In this document: piece by piece, positions 36,549 to 44,411 of the stretch
Layout of the letters: every line of letters begins with the position of its first letter
Position numbering within the stretch: position 1 is the first letter of the stretch
Source of the DNA: Anabaena azotica FACHB-119
GTDB lineage: Bacteria > Cyanobacteriota > Cyanobacteriia > Cyanobacteriales > Nostocaceae
Reading direction: 5' to 3'
Length of the DNA: 64,000 nt
Assembly: GCF_014697625.1 (NCBI RefSeq)
Contig: NZ_JACJSG010000013.1
Coordinates: forward strand, 1-64,000
The notes under the pieces: generated by a model
Told to the model about the DNA's origin: nothing
Database searches by the model: none
Seen by the model: the letters and a program-made list of their open reading frames with translations, nothing else
Position numbers and translations under genes: made by a program

Positions 36549-37736
36549 ATGAATAGTGGCGTTGAGAATATATATCCGTCTGAATCTCGCTTGTTACCGC
36601 CCCGCCCACAAAAATTAGTGGTGGCGATCGCATTAGCTATTTTTGCCACCGGAGTAGTATTATTAAGTGAATATAGCTGGAAACAAAGTATATTATTTAT
36701 CATCGGCGGTTTGTTGGGTGTGAGCCTTTATCATTCTAGTTTTGGCTTTGCTTCTGCTTACCGTAAGCTGGTAGTGAATAGAGATGTGCAAGGGATATAT
36801 GCTCAGTTGGTGATGTTGGCGATCGCTACTGTATTATTTGCGCCAGTGTTAGCTGCTGGTAAGGTTTTCGGTCAAGAAGTTGCAGGAGCAATCGCACCTG
36901 TGGGAATATCAGGAGCGATCGGCGCATTTATCTTTGGCATCGGAATGCAATTAGGCGGAGCTTGTGGTTGCGGTACACTCTACACTATTGGTGGTGGTAG
37001 TTACACCATGCTCATCACCCTTGTTACATTCTGTTTGGGTGCATTTTGGGCTAGTTTAACCAGACATCTTTGGGCTGGTTTACCAACCACTGAACCTATA
37101 GTCTTAGGTGAAACTCTAGGTTGGACAGGTGCAGTAGTTTTACAGTTAGGAATATTTTTATTGTTAGCGGGGTTGCTTTGGTTGTGGAGTCAAAAAAATC
37201 ACCCAGCAACAGCACTTCCCTCATCAACTTACTCTAGATTTTTCCTTGGGCCTTGGTCATTATTTACAGGCGCTATAGCCCTAGCTGTACTCAATTGGTT
37301 AACCCTGCTAATTTCTGGAGAACCTTGGCGAATTACCTGGGGGTTTGCGCTGTGGACAGCTAAAATTGCTACATTTTTGGGGTGGAATCCCGCCACAAGT
37401 CAGTTTTGGGATGGGGATACAGCATTAGCAAATAGTGTGTTTGCCGATGTCACTTCCGTGATGAATCTGGGCATTATCTTAGGTGCATTATTAGCAGCCG
37501 CCCTAGCTGGGAAACTGACACCACAAACTCATATTACCCCAGCCAAAGTTATTGCCACAGTGATTGGTGGATTAATCATGGGTTATGGCGCTTTTACCGC
37601 TTTTGGCTGTAATGTCAGTGCCTTTTTCAGTGGTATAGCTTCCACTAGCCTGCATGGTTGGGTTTGGATTATTTGTGCTTTGTTAGGAACGGCAACTGGT
37701 GTGAAATTGCGCCCTCTGTTTCGTTTACCATTGTAG
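36549..37736 (+). CDS. YeeE/YedE (TsuA-type) thiosulfate/sulfur transporter family protein
   Basis: The 395-residue inner-membrane protein has about ten transmembrane helices arranged in two homologous halves. The conserved cysteine sites of the family are both present: GMQLGGACGCGTLYTIGGG in the first half and FTAFGCNVSAFFSGIAST in the second, which in TsuA line the thiosulfate path. A rhodanese gene upstream supports a role in uptake or handling of thiosulfate or sulfane sulfur. I chose ATG 36549 (MNSGVENIYPSES), because the 35 extra residues of the longer frame are encoded by repeat DNA. It lacks a fused TusA domain. Confidence 0.86.
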   Translation: MNSGVENIYPSESRLLPPRPQKLVVAIALAIFATGVVLLSEYSWKQSILFIIGGLLGVSLYHSSFGFASAYRKLVVNRDVQGIYAQLVMLAIATVLFAPVLAAGKVFGQEVAGAIAPVGISGAIGAFIFGIGMQLGGACGCGTLYTIGGGSYTMLITLVTFCLGAFWASLTRHLWAGLPTTEPIVLGETLGWTGAVVLQLGIFLLLAGLLWLWSQKNHPATALPSSTYSRFFLGPWSLFTGAIALAVLNWLTLLISGEPWRITWGFALWTAKIATFLGWNPATSQFWDGDTALANSVFADVTSVMNLGIILGALLAAALAGKLTPQTHITPAKVIATVIGGLIMGYGAFTAFGCNVSAFFSGIASTSLHGWVWIICALLGTATGVKLRPLFRLPL

Positions 37737-37738
37737 TA

Positions 37739-38099
37739 GCTTGTCTAGGCTAAAAGGTTGCAAAAATTTTCTTGTGGTGTAGGCATCTTGCCTGCACTGG
37801 ACGGGCAAGATGCCCATCCCACAAGAGTTTGCTAATGCACAAATTTATTCTTGACACGCTAGTAGCTTGTCTAAACTAAAATAGTGCATTAGCCAAAAAT
37901 CTATCATCTGCGTGCATCTGCGTTTATCTGCGTTCAATTTTTTCAAATCTATTGCCACATTTTAGCCTAGACAAGCCAGTAGTGGCGTGTCTAGGTTAAA
38001 ATAGTGTAATAAAAAATCCGTTTCATCGGCGTTCATCGGCGTTCATCGGCGGTTTTTTATTTAAACCTATTGCCACATTTTAGTCCGGTCACGCCAGTA
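37739..38099. repeat. three tandem inverted-repeat modules (TTGTCTAGGCTAAAA / GGCGTGTCTAGGTTAAAA)
   Basis: Three modules of about 120 bases stand head to tail, each starting (C/G)(T/G)TGTCTA(A/G)(A/G)(C/T)TAAAA and ending in the inverted counterpart such as TTTTAGCCTAGACAAGCCA or TTTTAGTCCGGTCACGCCA, with AGTAG at the junctions (37859-37864, 37978-37983, 38096-38100). The interiors differ: one has a GGGCAAGATGCCC palindrome, one ATCTGCGTTTATCTGCG repeats, and one CATCGGCGTT repeats. No coding capacity. A related two-module array is at 54045-54271. Confidence 0.7.
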
Positions 38100-38125
38100 G
38101 GGCGAATAAACAAGTATTGGAACCA

Positions 38126-38190
38126 GTAGGTGCGTCAGCCCCAATAATTTCGTACATATTCAAGGATTTTCCACATCTGACGCACCCTAC
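38126..38190. repeat. GTAGGTGCGTCAG inverted repeat
   Basis: GTAGGTGCGTCAG at the left and CTGACGCACCCTAC at the right flank a 38-base spacer; this is a frequent palindromic repeat in cyanobacteria. A second, interrupted example is at 40388-40506. It lies upstream of ilvA. Confidence 0.75.
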
Positions 38191-38310
38191 AATTGTGCCA
38201 GTTGTGTAAATTCTCAAAAGTATGGGAGCGATCGCGAAAACAGCCAAAGTATCGGGACAAACTTAACGTAAAATTAATCATGATCCAGCCCTTGCACATT
38301 CCATCTACCC

Positions 38311-39822
38311 ATGCTTTGCGACTACCTAGTACAAATCCTGACTGCTCGTGTATATGATGTTGCCCAGGAATCGCCTCTGGAGTATGCCCCCAACCTTTCT
38401 CACAGGCTGAATAACAAACTGCTGCTGAAACGTGAAGATATGCAGTCTGTGTTTTCCTTTAAACTACGGGGTGCTTATAACAAGATGGCAAACCTACCGC
38501 CAGATTTACTTGCACAGGGTGTAATTGCTGCATCTGCGGGGAACCATGCCCAAGGTGTGGCGCTAGGTGCAAAGCAGCTAGGAACTAGGGCAATTATTGT
38601 CATGCCTGTTACCACTCCCCAAGTGAAGGTAAATGCTGTTAAAGCCAGAGGTGGGGAGGTAGTACTGCATGGGGATACCTATGATGATGCCTATGCCTAT
38701 GCGCGGCAATTAGAGGCGGAAAAAGGCTTAACATTTATCCACCCCTTTGATGATCCTTATGTCATTGCGGGACAGGGAACTATTGGGATGGAAATTCTCC
38801 GCCAATGTCAGCAACCTATCCATGCAATTTTCGTTGCTATTGGTGGCGGGGGTTTGATTGCCGGAATTGCCGCTTATGTCAAACGCTTACGACCAGAGAT
38901 TAAAATTATTGGGGTTGAGCCTGTTGATGCTGATGCCATGCACCAATCGTTGAAGGCTGGGTATCGAGTACGCTTATCACAGGTAGGATTATTTGCCGAT
39001 GGCGTAGCAGTGCGGGAAGTGGGAGAAGAAACTTTCCGCTTGTGTCAAGAATATGTAGACGAAATTATATTGGTGGATACAGATGATACCTGTGCGGCGA
39101 TTAAGGATGTGTTTGAGGATACCCGTTCTATTTTAGAACCGGCGGGGGCGTTGGCGATCGCTGGCGCTAAAGCCTATGCAGAACGTGAGCAAATCGCAGG
39201 ACAAACCCTAATTGCTGTAGCCTGCGGTGCTAACATGAACTTTGACCGTCTGCGCTTTGTCGCCGAACGAGCAGAATTTGGTGAACAGCGTGAAGCCATC
39301 TTTGCAGTCACAATTCCTGAAACTCCCGGTAGTCTGCGGCAGTTTTGCGAATGTATTGGTAGACGCAACTTAACAGAGTTTAACTATCGCATCGCCGATG
39401 AAAAGATCGCCCATATTTTCATTGGTATGCAGATTCAAAACCGTGCCGATAGAGTTAAAATGGTGCAGACTTTTGAAGACTGCGGTTTTGAAACCCTAGA
39501 TTTAACCGATGATGAACTCACAAAACTACACTTACGGCACATGGTAGGTGGACATTCTCCCCTAGCCCACAATGAATTACTATATCGGTTTGAGTTCCCC
39601 GAACGTCCAGGTGCGTTGATGAAATTCGTCGCCTCCATGAGTCCCAACTGGAATATTAGTATGTTCCACTACCGCAACAACGGTTCAGACTACGGGCGTA
39701 TTGTTGTCGGAATGCAGGTTCCACCCCAAGAGATGGAAGAATGGCAAGCATTTCTTGATACCCTTGGTTATCGTTATTGGGATGAAAGTCAAAATCCAGC
39801 ATATCAGTTATTTTTGGGTTAG
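38311..39822 (+). CDS. ilvA: threonine ammonia-lyase, biosynthetic
   Basis: This PLP enzyme converts threonine to 2-oxobutanoate and ammonia, the first step towards isoleucine. The 503-residue protein has the PLP lysine K51 in SVFSFKLRGAYNKM, the phosphate-binding glycine loop AIGGGGLIAGIA, and the SAGNHAQGVALG motif. The C-terminus holds two ACT-like regulatory domains (starting about residues 335 and 430: FAVTIPETPGSLRQF and YRFEFPERPGALMKF), as in isoleucine-inhibited biosynthetic enzymes. Length matches the long form. The ATG at 38311 gives the usual N-terminus. The next gene starts 3 bases downstream, so they are probably co-transcribed. Confidence 0.94.
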   Translation: MLCDYLVQILTARVYDVAQESPLEYAPNLSHRLNNKLLLKREDMQSVFSFKLRGAYNKMANLPPDLLAQGVIAASAGNHAQGVALGAKQLGTRAIIVMPVTTPQVKVNAVKARGGEVVLHGDTYDDAYAYARQLEAEKGLTFIHPFDDPYVIAGQGTIGMEILRQCQQPIHAIFVAIGGGGLIAGIAAYVKRLRPEIKIIGVEPVDADAMHQSLKAGYRVRLSQVGLFADGVAVREVGEETFRLCQEYVDEIILVDTDDTCAAIKDVFEDTRSILEPAGALAIAGAKAYAEREQIAGQTLIAVACGANMNFDRLRFVAERAEFGEQREAIFAVTIPETPGSLRQFCECIGRRNLTEFNYRIADEKIAHIFIGMQIQNRADRVKMVQTFEDCGFETLDLTDDELTKLHLRHMVGGHSPLAHNELLYRFEFPERPGALMKFVASMSPNWNISMFHYRNNGSDYGRIVVGMQVPPQEMEEWQAFLDTLGYRYWDESQNPAYQLFLG

Positions 39823-39824
39823 AT

Positions 39825-40361
39825 ATGGCATCCAACTATCAGATTGTCGAAATCGATGCAGTTGAAGCTACATCTCGTATATCAGAACTCAGTGAGATTT
39901 TGGTTGATGCTGTTACCAGTGGGTCATCCGTTAGCTTTATGATGCCTTTTACTGTGACAGAAGCGATCGCATATTGGCAAACTATTCTTTCTGCTGTCGC
40001 CCAAGGAGATAAAATTCTCCTAGTGGCACTTGTCGAAGGTCGAGCAGTCGGGACAGTTCAACTGAGTCTGACTACACCACCAAATCAATCACACCGAGCT
40101 GATGTTGCTAAACTACTTGTACATCGCCAAGCTAGGGGACAGGGAATTGCACGAAGCCTGATGCAACGCCTAGAAGAAGTTGCTCTTAGGCAAGGTAGGA
40201 CATTACTCACACTGGATACTATGACAGATAGTATTGCCGAGCGGCTGTATCTTTCTCTTGGCTATGTTTTGGTGGGTAAAATTCCCAACTATGCTTATTT
40301 TCCCGATGGTTCATTAGGTGATACATCATTTTTATATAAGCAGCTCGTTGCTAAAAGCTAA
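39825..40361 (+). CDS. GNAT-family N-acetyltransferase
   Basis: The 178-residue protein has the acetyl-CoA binding signature LLVHRQARGQGIARSLMQRL (Q/R-x-x-G-x-G/A) near residues 100-120 and typical preceding strands (KILLVALVEGRAVGTVQLSL). The C-terminus SIAERLYLSLGYVLVGKIPN is also characteristic. It acetylates an amine of unknown identity. The start lies 3 bases after the ilvA stop, which suggests translational coupling, but no link to isoleucine synthesis is evident. Confidence 0.85.
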   Translation: MASNYQIVEIDAVEATSRISELSEILVDAVTSGSSVSFMMPFTVTEAIAYWQTILSAVAQGDKILLVALVEGRAVGTVQLSLTTPPNQSHRADVAKLLVHRQARGQGIARSLMQRLEEVALRQGRTLLTLDTMTDSIAERLYLSLGYVLVGKIPNYAYFPDGSLGDTSFLYKQLVAKS

Positions 40362-40387
40362 AAAGCTGCTGCCAAATCTTCAGGGGT

Positions 40388-40506
40388 AAGGTGTGTCAGA
40401 CCTAACCCCCCAGCCCCCTTCCCTACAAGGGAAGGGGGAGAAATCAAAGCCTCTCTCCTTGTAGGAGAGAGGTCTTCCAGATCCCGTGAAAAGTCAGACG
40501 CACCCT
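40388..40506. repeat. nested repeat: GGTGTGTCAG...CAGACGCACC interrupted by a GGGGGAG-type element
   Basis: An outer pair (AAGGTGTGTCAGA ... GTCAGACGCACCCTAC) resembles the GTAGGTGCGTCAG palindrome at 38126. Between the arms lies a 95-base block starting CCTAACCCCCCAGCCCCCTT and ending GATCCCGTGAAAAGTCAG that is nearly identical to 48055-48164. The block includes hairpins CCCTTCCCTACAAGGGAAGG and CTCTCTCCTTGTAGGAGAGA. One repeat thus appears inserted into another. Confidence 0.75.
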
Positions 40507-40584
40507 ACAGTTAGTTTGATTATGACACTTGCGTAAGTCGTTATAATATTTGAGAGGATAAACTTTGCTGAAGAGGGCAAATGT

Positions 40585-40794
40585 ATGACTAGCCGCGAGC
40601 AGCTTATCCAAGAACTTGCAGAGGTTCCAGATGAGTTAGTTGAAGTAATGTTAGATTTTTTGCATCGGGTAAAGAAAACACATAGTCATCATCCTCTAGC
40701 GAAATTTGCTGGTATCTTGAGTGATGATGAGGCGGCTGATTTACAGCAAGCAATTCAAGCTGATTGTCGTCAAGTTGATTTAAATGAGTGGTGA
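40585..40794 (+). CDS. antitoxin (VapB-like, DUF2281-like) of a type II system
   Basis: A 69-residue protein starting MTSREQLIQELAEVPDELVE, with a helical N-terminus and a short C-terminal segment AKFAGILSDDEAADLQQAIQ that is typical of cyanobacterial antitoxins paired with PIN toxins. Its stop overlaps the start of the toxin gene by 11 bases, so the two are translationally coupled. GAAGAGGGCAAATGT before the ATG supplies a ribosome-binding site. By family knowledge, such an antitoxin neutralises the toxin and represses its own operon. Confidence 0.8.
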   Translation: MTSREQLIQELAEVPDELVEVMLDFLHRVKKTHSHHPLAKFAGILSDDEAADLQQAIQADCRQVDLNEW

Positions 40795-41173
40795 GATTGC
40801 ATTAGATACTTCTGTCGCCATCCGTTTTTTGAATGGTGATCCTGATGTTGTTTCCAGGGTGTTAGCGTTACCAGACATATTTTTGTCGGTGGTAGTAGTG
40901 GGAGAGTTATTGTTTGGGGCTGAAAACTCGACTCGACCGTTGAAAAACCTTCCTCGATATTTAGAGTTTATCGAAGTTTGTACGGTTGTGCCTGTGGAAA
41001 AGAAAACAGCACTTATCTATGCTCAGACCCGTTCGGCTTTAAAGAGCAAAGGACGACCAATTCCGATGAATGATGTTTGGATTGCAGCCCATTGTCTGGA
41101 GCATGGTTGGGTGCTTGTGACCGATGATTCAGATTTTAGTTATGTGGATGGATTGGTTATAGAACATTGGTAA
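40784..41173 (+). CDS. PIN-domain ribonuclease toxin (VapC-like)
   Basis: The 129-residue PIN protein carries the acidic metal-binding residues D8 (IALDTSVAI), E41 (VVVGELLFGA), D97 (MNDVWIAAH) and D114/D115 (VTDDSDFSY). These bind Mg2+ or Mn2+ for cleavage of RNA; VapC toxins typically cut tRNA or rRNA. It begins inside the antitoxin frame. The pair is a complete type II toxin-antitoxin module, all motifs intact, so it is probably functional. Cellular target unknown. Confidence 0.88.
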   Translation: MSGEIALDTSVAIRFLNGDPDVVSRVLALPDIFLSVVVVGELLFGAENSTRPLKNLPRYLEFIEVCTVVPVEKKTALIYAQTRSALKSKGRPIPMNDVWIAAHCLEHGWVLVTDDSDFSYVDGLVIEHW

Positions 41174-41202
41174 TGATAGCTATTATACCATCTTCCCAGC
41201 CC

Positions 41203-42666
41203 CTACATAAAAGACAAATCCTCCGCAATAATTAAGTTAATCTGATAATCATCCAACTCTCGTAGATGGTTGACAATACGGTTAGCTTGTTGTTCAATGC
41301 TACGCTCAAACAGCGCCCTGGCAAAACGTCCATTACCAAAACTCTTGTCACGTTTGGCGTAGGCAACTTCAAAGGTGGCTTGCAATACAATAATGGCGGA
41401 GGGGTCTAAAATATAACCGTTGTCATGACAGAATTTCTTGAAAATCGCTAACAATTCATTGGGGGTATAGTGGTCGAGATAAAATAAGCGATTTAAACGT
41501 GATTTTAACCCTGGGTTTAACTCTAATAAGCGATCCATCTCATCAGTGTAACCGGCGACAACTACAGCCAGGCGATCGCGGTAATCTTCCATCCGCTTAA
41601 TTAATATCTGCAATGCTTCTTTGCCAAAGTCGTTGGGTGTATCTTCCGGCGCTAAGGCGTGGGCTTCATCAATGAACAATACACCACCCAACGCTTGCTG
41701 TACAGCACTTTCCACACGCAGGGCAGTTTGTCCAATATAACCGCCAATAATGCCGGCGCGATCGGTTTCCACAACGTGTCCCCGTGGAAAAAATCCCAAT
41801 TGTTTATACAAACGTCCCACTAAACGGGCGATGGTTGTCTTACCTGTACCTGGAGGGCCGTACAGCATCAGGTGAAGTGAAGTATCTACTGTTTTGAGCT
41901 TTCGCACTCGCCGTTCGGTTTGCACTTTTAAGTAATTTGCCAATGAGAACAGTTGACGTTTGGTTTGTTCATGCCCAACTAATGCCTTTAAATCAGCAAA
42001 TACTGCCTCCAAGGTATCTTTTTCTGGGGGGTCATGCTCAACAAAAGCAGCTCTAATTTCCGGTTTAGCATCACGAGTATCATGATGAATATCAACAGGT
42101 TCTGTTTCTGTATCAGGAGCGCTGATCATCAAGCTGTGGACTCTCATTTTAATTTTGTCATGAATGACGAAACCAAAATTTTTCCCTGGTACATCCATTA
42201 CCTTGTCGGCGGGAAACTTGTCTACCAAATTGCTATTAATATAGAACTCAACAGTATCTCCCACACGGGTAATTTCTAATAGATTAACTCCGTCACTGCG
42301 ATGAATGCGATCGCACCGTTTCCAATCTGTGTAATTAATAAAATTACCTGCTTTAACTTCCGCAATACGATAGTGACCATTTCCAGCAATTACGAACTCA
42401 AAGAAATTGCTAACATCTGACAGTCCCCACACAAAACCAAAACCGTGATCCTCCACACCAGCAGCTTTTTCCAGCACCACATGAATATGAAAGTTAGTTC
42501 TCTCATAAAAGAACTCGGCTGAGTTCCACGATAGCCAATATGTATCACCCGCACGTTTATGGTCAAATACATAATGACTCACTTCCATGCAAAGGCTGCA
42601 CTCGGCACTATCCCGTGTTACCCAGCTACAGTGATTATTTTGAAAATGCTCCTCAAAAATCAGCAT
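41203..42666 (-). CDS. CbbX/SpoVK-type AAA ATPase with an unusual N-terminal beta domain
   Basis: The 487-residue protein has a C-terminal AAA+ domain (from about residue 225): Walker A LYGPPGTGKTTIARLVGRLY, the family's pore and intersubunit segment VVETDRAGIIGGYIGQTALR, Walker B GVLFIDEAHALAP, sensor 1 VVAGYTDEM and a C-terminal SFGNGRFARALFERSIEQQA. These are typical of the CbbX/SpoVK/EccA group, which remodels proteins. The N-terminal 185 residues (HCSWVTRDSAECSL; GFGFVWGLSDVSNFFEFVIA; YRIAEVKAGNFINYTDW) look like a lectin-like or DUF1080-type jelly roll, an unusual partner. A role as Rubisco activase is doubtful, because CbbX serves red-type Rubisco. The target protein is unknown. Confidence 0.82.
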   Translation of the reverse strand: MLIFEEHFQNNHCSWVTRDSAECSLCMEVSHYVFDHKRAGDTYWLSWNSAEFFYERTNFHIHVVLEKAAGVEDHGFGFVWGLSDVSNFFEFVIAGNGHYRIAEVKAGNFINYTDWKRCDRIHRSDGVNLLEITRVGDTVEFYINSNLVDKFPADKVMDVPGKNFGFVIHDKIKMRVHSLMISAPDTETEPVDIHHDTRDAKPEIRAAFVEHDPPEKDTLEAVFADLKALVGHEQTKRQLFSLANYLKVQTERRVRKLKTVDTSLHLMLYGPPGTGKTTIARLVGRLYKQLGFFPRGHVVETDRAGIIGGYIGQTALRVESAVQQALGGVLFIDEAHALAPEDTPNDFGKEALQILIKRMEDYRDRLAVVVAGYTDEMDRLLELNPGLKSRLNRLFYLDHYTPNELLAIFKKFCHDNGYILDPSAIIVLQATFEVAYAKRDKSFGNGRFARALFERSIEQQANRIVNHLRELDDYQINLIIAEDLSFM

Positions 42667-42882
42667 TGCGTTCCTCTGTAGCTCTGTGTGTAGAATCAGC
42701 TGCTTGCTATTTCATTCATTCTAAACACGGCTCATCAGTCTTTTGAGCTAATAAAAGTGCAGTATATTATATCTCATAAGGGCTTGAGCCTCTCTCAGAA
42801 ATTTTATTTTGCTTAAAAAATAAAGCATTGGGGATGGGACTGGTATTATTTACTCACTCGTCCCTAGTTTTCATAAATAAAA

Positions 42883-44046
42883 ATGTCACTAACTGCATCT
42901 TCCACGCCTCAAGGGTTTAGTACATTTATTACTAATTTAGGTATCCGCGATGCTACCGAGGATTTCGTATTTTTGCGATCGCAAGTCCCTTGCGTTGCTG
43001 ATGGCGTATTCACTCAAAGCTTGTTCGCTGGCCCTAGCGTGACAATTAGCCGCCAAAATTTACAAGATGGTCAAGCACAAGGCATTATCGTCATTTCCAA
43101 AAATGCCAACGTTGCCAATGGTGCTGTTGGTCTGGCTGATGCTCAAGAGATTATACAACTAGTCGCACAAGAAACTGGGATTGCCGCCGCAAATTTGGCG
43201 ATCGCCTCCACTGGAGTTATCGGTAGACGTTACCCAATGGAAAAAATCCGCGCTGGCTTAATAGGGATGGGGAAAAAATTGACCCCTGCCGATTTCGACT
43301 TAGCGGCACGTGGTATCATGACTACAGACACCGTAGCTAAAATCGCAGCCAGACAAGTTGGTAATGCCAAGGTGGTAGGTATTGCTAAAGGTGTCGGTAT
43401 GATTGAACCGAATATGGCGACCATGCTAGCCTTTTTCTTTACCGATGCGGCAATTCCGGCAAATACATTGCGGAAAGTTTTTCGGTCTACCATAGATAAA
43501 ACATTCAACTGTTTAAGTATAGATAGCGACACTTCTACGAGTGACAGTGCCGTAATTTTAGCGAATGGTTTAGCCGGTGAAGTCCCCGAAGCCGAATTCG
43601 CCCGTGCATTAGCAGAAATAGCCCATGATTTAGTATTAAAAATTGCCCGTGACGGCGAAGGTGCTACGAAAGTAATTGAGGTGACAGTAGACTCAGCCGC
43701 CAATTATACCCAAGCTAAACGAGTTGCGAAAGCGATCGTCAACTCCCCATTAGTGAAAACTGCGGTCTATGGTGCAGACCCCAACTGGGGAAGAGTAGCA
43801 ATGGCCATAGGAAAATGTGAAGATGAGCGCGACATTAATCAAGACCAGGTAGTAATTAGATTTGATGACGTGCAAGTATATCCCAATACCTTCCAAACCG
43901 AAGATTTGCAAAAGCTAAAACAGATCATGTCCCAAGAGAAAGTCAATATTCATGTTAGCCTCAACATCGGTGAAGCGATCGCCACCGTCTGGGGTTGCGA
44001 CTTGACAGAAGGTTATATAGAAATTAACGGCAAGTATTCAACTTGA
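42883..44046 (+). CDS. argJ: ArgJ-type ornithine acetyltransferase / N-acetylglutamate synthase
   Basis: The 387-residue protein belongs to the ArgJ family of arginine biosynthesis, which recycles the acetyl group from N-acetylornithine to glutamate. The autoproteolysis site that makes alpha and beta subunits is present: GMIEPNMATMLAF with Thr180 as the new nucleophile. The AVYGADPNWGRVAMAIG motif and the C-terminal GCDLTEGYIEINGKYST are also canonical. The N-terminus is somewhat shorter and more divergent than in standard ArgJ (about 410 residues), and some cyanobacteria have two argJ-like genes, so this could be the second copy. The ATG at 42883 fits. Confidence 0.87.
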   Translation: MSLTASSTPQGFSTFITNLGIRDATEDFVFLRSQVPCVADGVFTQSLFAGPSVTISRQNLQDGQAQGIIVISKNANVANGAVGLADAQEIIQLVAQETGIAAANLAIASTGVIGRRYPMEKIRAGLIGMGKKLTPADFDLAARGIMTTDTVAKIAARQVGNAKVVGIAKGVGMIEPNMATMLAFFFTDAAIPANTLRKVFRSTIDKTFNCLSIDSDTSTSDSAVILANGLAGEVPEAEFARALAEIAHDLVLKIARDGEGATKVIEVTVDSAANYTQAKRVAKAIVNSPLVKTAVYGADPNWGRVAMAIGKCEDERDINQDQVVIRFDDVQVYPNTFQTEDLQKLKQIMSQEKVNIHVSLNIGEAIATVWGCDLTEGYIEINGKYST

Positions 44047-44071
44047 CAGTTATCAGTTATCAGTTATCAGT
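44045..44071. repeat. STRR heptamers at the left flank of MITE copy 4
   Basis: TTATCAG-type units (CAGTTATCAGTTATCAGT) directly follow the argJ stop and continue on the other side of the MITE at 44223-44240 (GATCAGTTATCAGG), indicating insertion of the element into a pre-existing heptamer array. Confidence 0.75.
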
Positions 44072-44222
44072 AGGACTTACGCATAAAAACGAAAAATCAA
44101 GGGTTTGGGCAAGGGTATAGGGGTATAGGGGTATAGGGGTGTAAATCTTTAAAACCCTTACACCCTTACACCCTTACCCCCCTACACCCTGTCTCAACAG
44201 ATAACCTTGGTGCGTAAGTCCT
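44072..44222. repeat. AGGACTTACGC inverted-repeat element, copy 4
   Basis: A 151-base copy in the same orientation as copy 1: AGGACTTACGCATAAAAACG at the left, ACCTTGGTGCGTAAGTCCT at the right. The interior has GGGTATAG tandem units and TTAAAACCCTTACACCC. It lacks the 36-base nested palindrome of copy 1. Confidence 0.85.
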
Positions 44223-44411
44223 GATCAGTTATCAGGTTATTTTCACTGTCCACTGATAACTGTTCACTGAAACACTTACTCCCCACTACCCATAAATTCC
44301 TCTGTCAAATGATTCAAATATCTAGTGTCTGATCCTGTACTTAAGAACGAGGGAATTACAGAATTAGCTTTTTACACTGATACGTATACTTTTATGAAGC
44401 TAATCTCATTT

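Noticed and set aside
41203..42666. Annotation as Rubisco activase CbbX
   Set aside because: CbbX serves red-type Rubisco, and the extra N-terminal domain is not found in CbbX.
44325..44411. Upstream GTG start for the repeat protein
   Set aside because: The extra residues are hydrophobic and unlike the charged protein, with no ribosome-binding site; kept only as an alternative.
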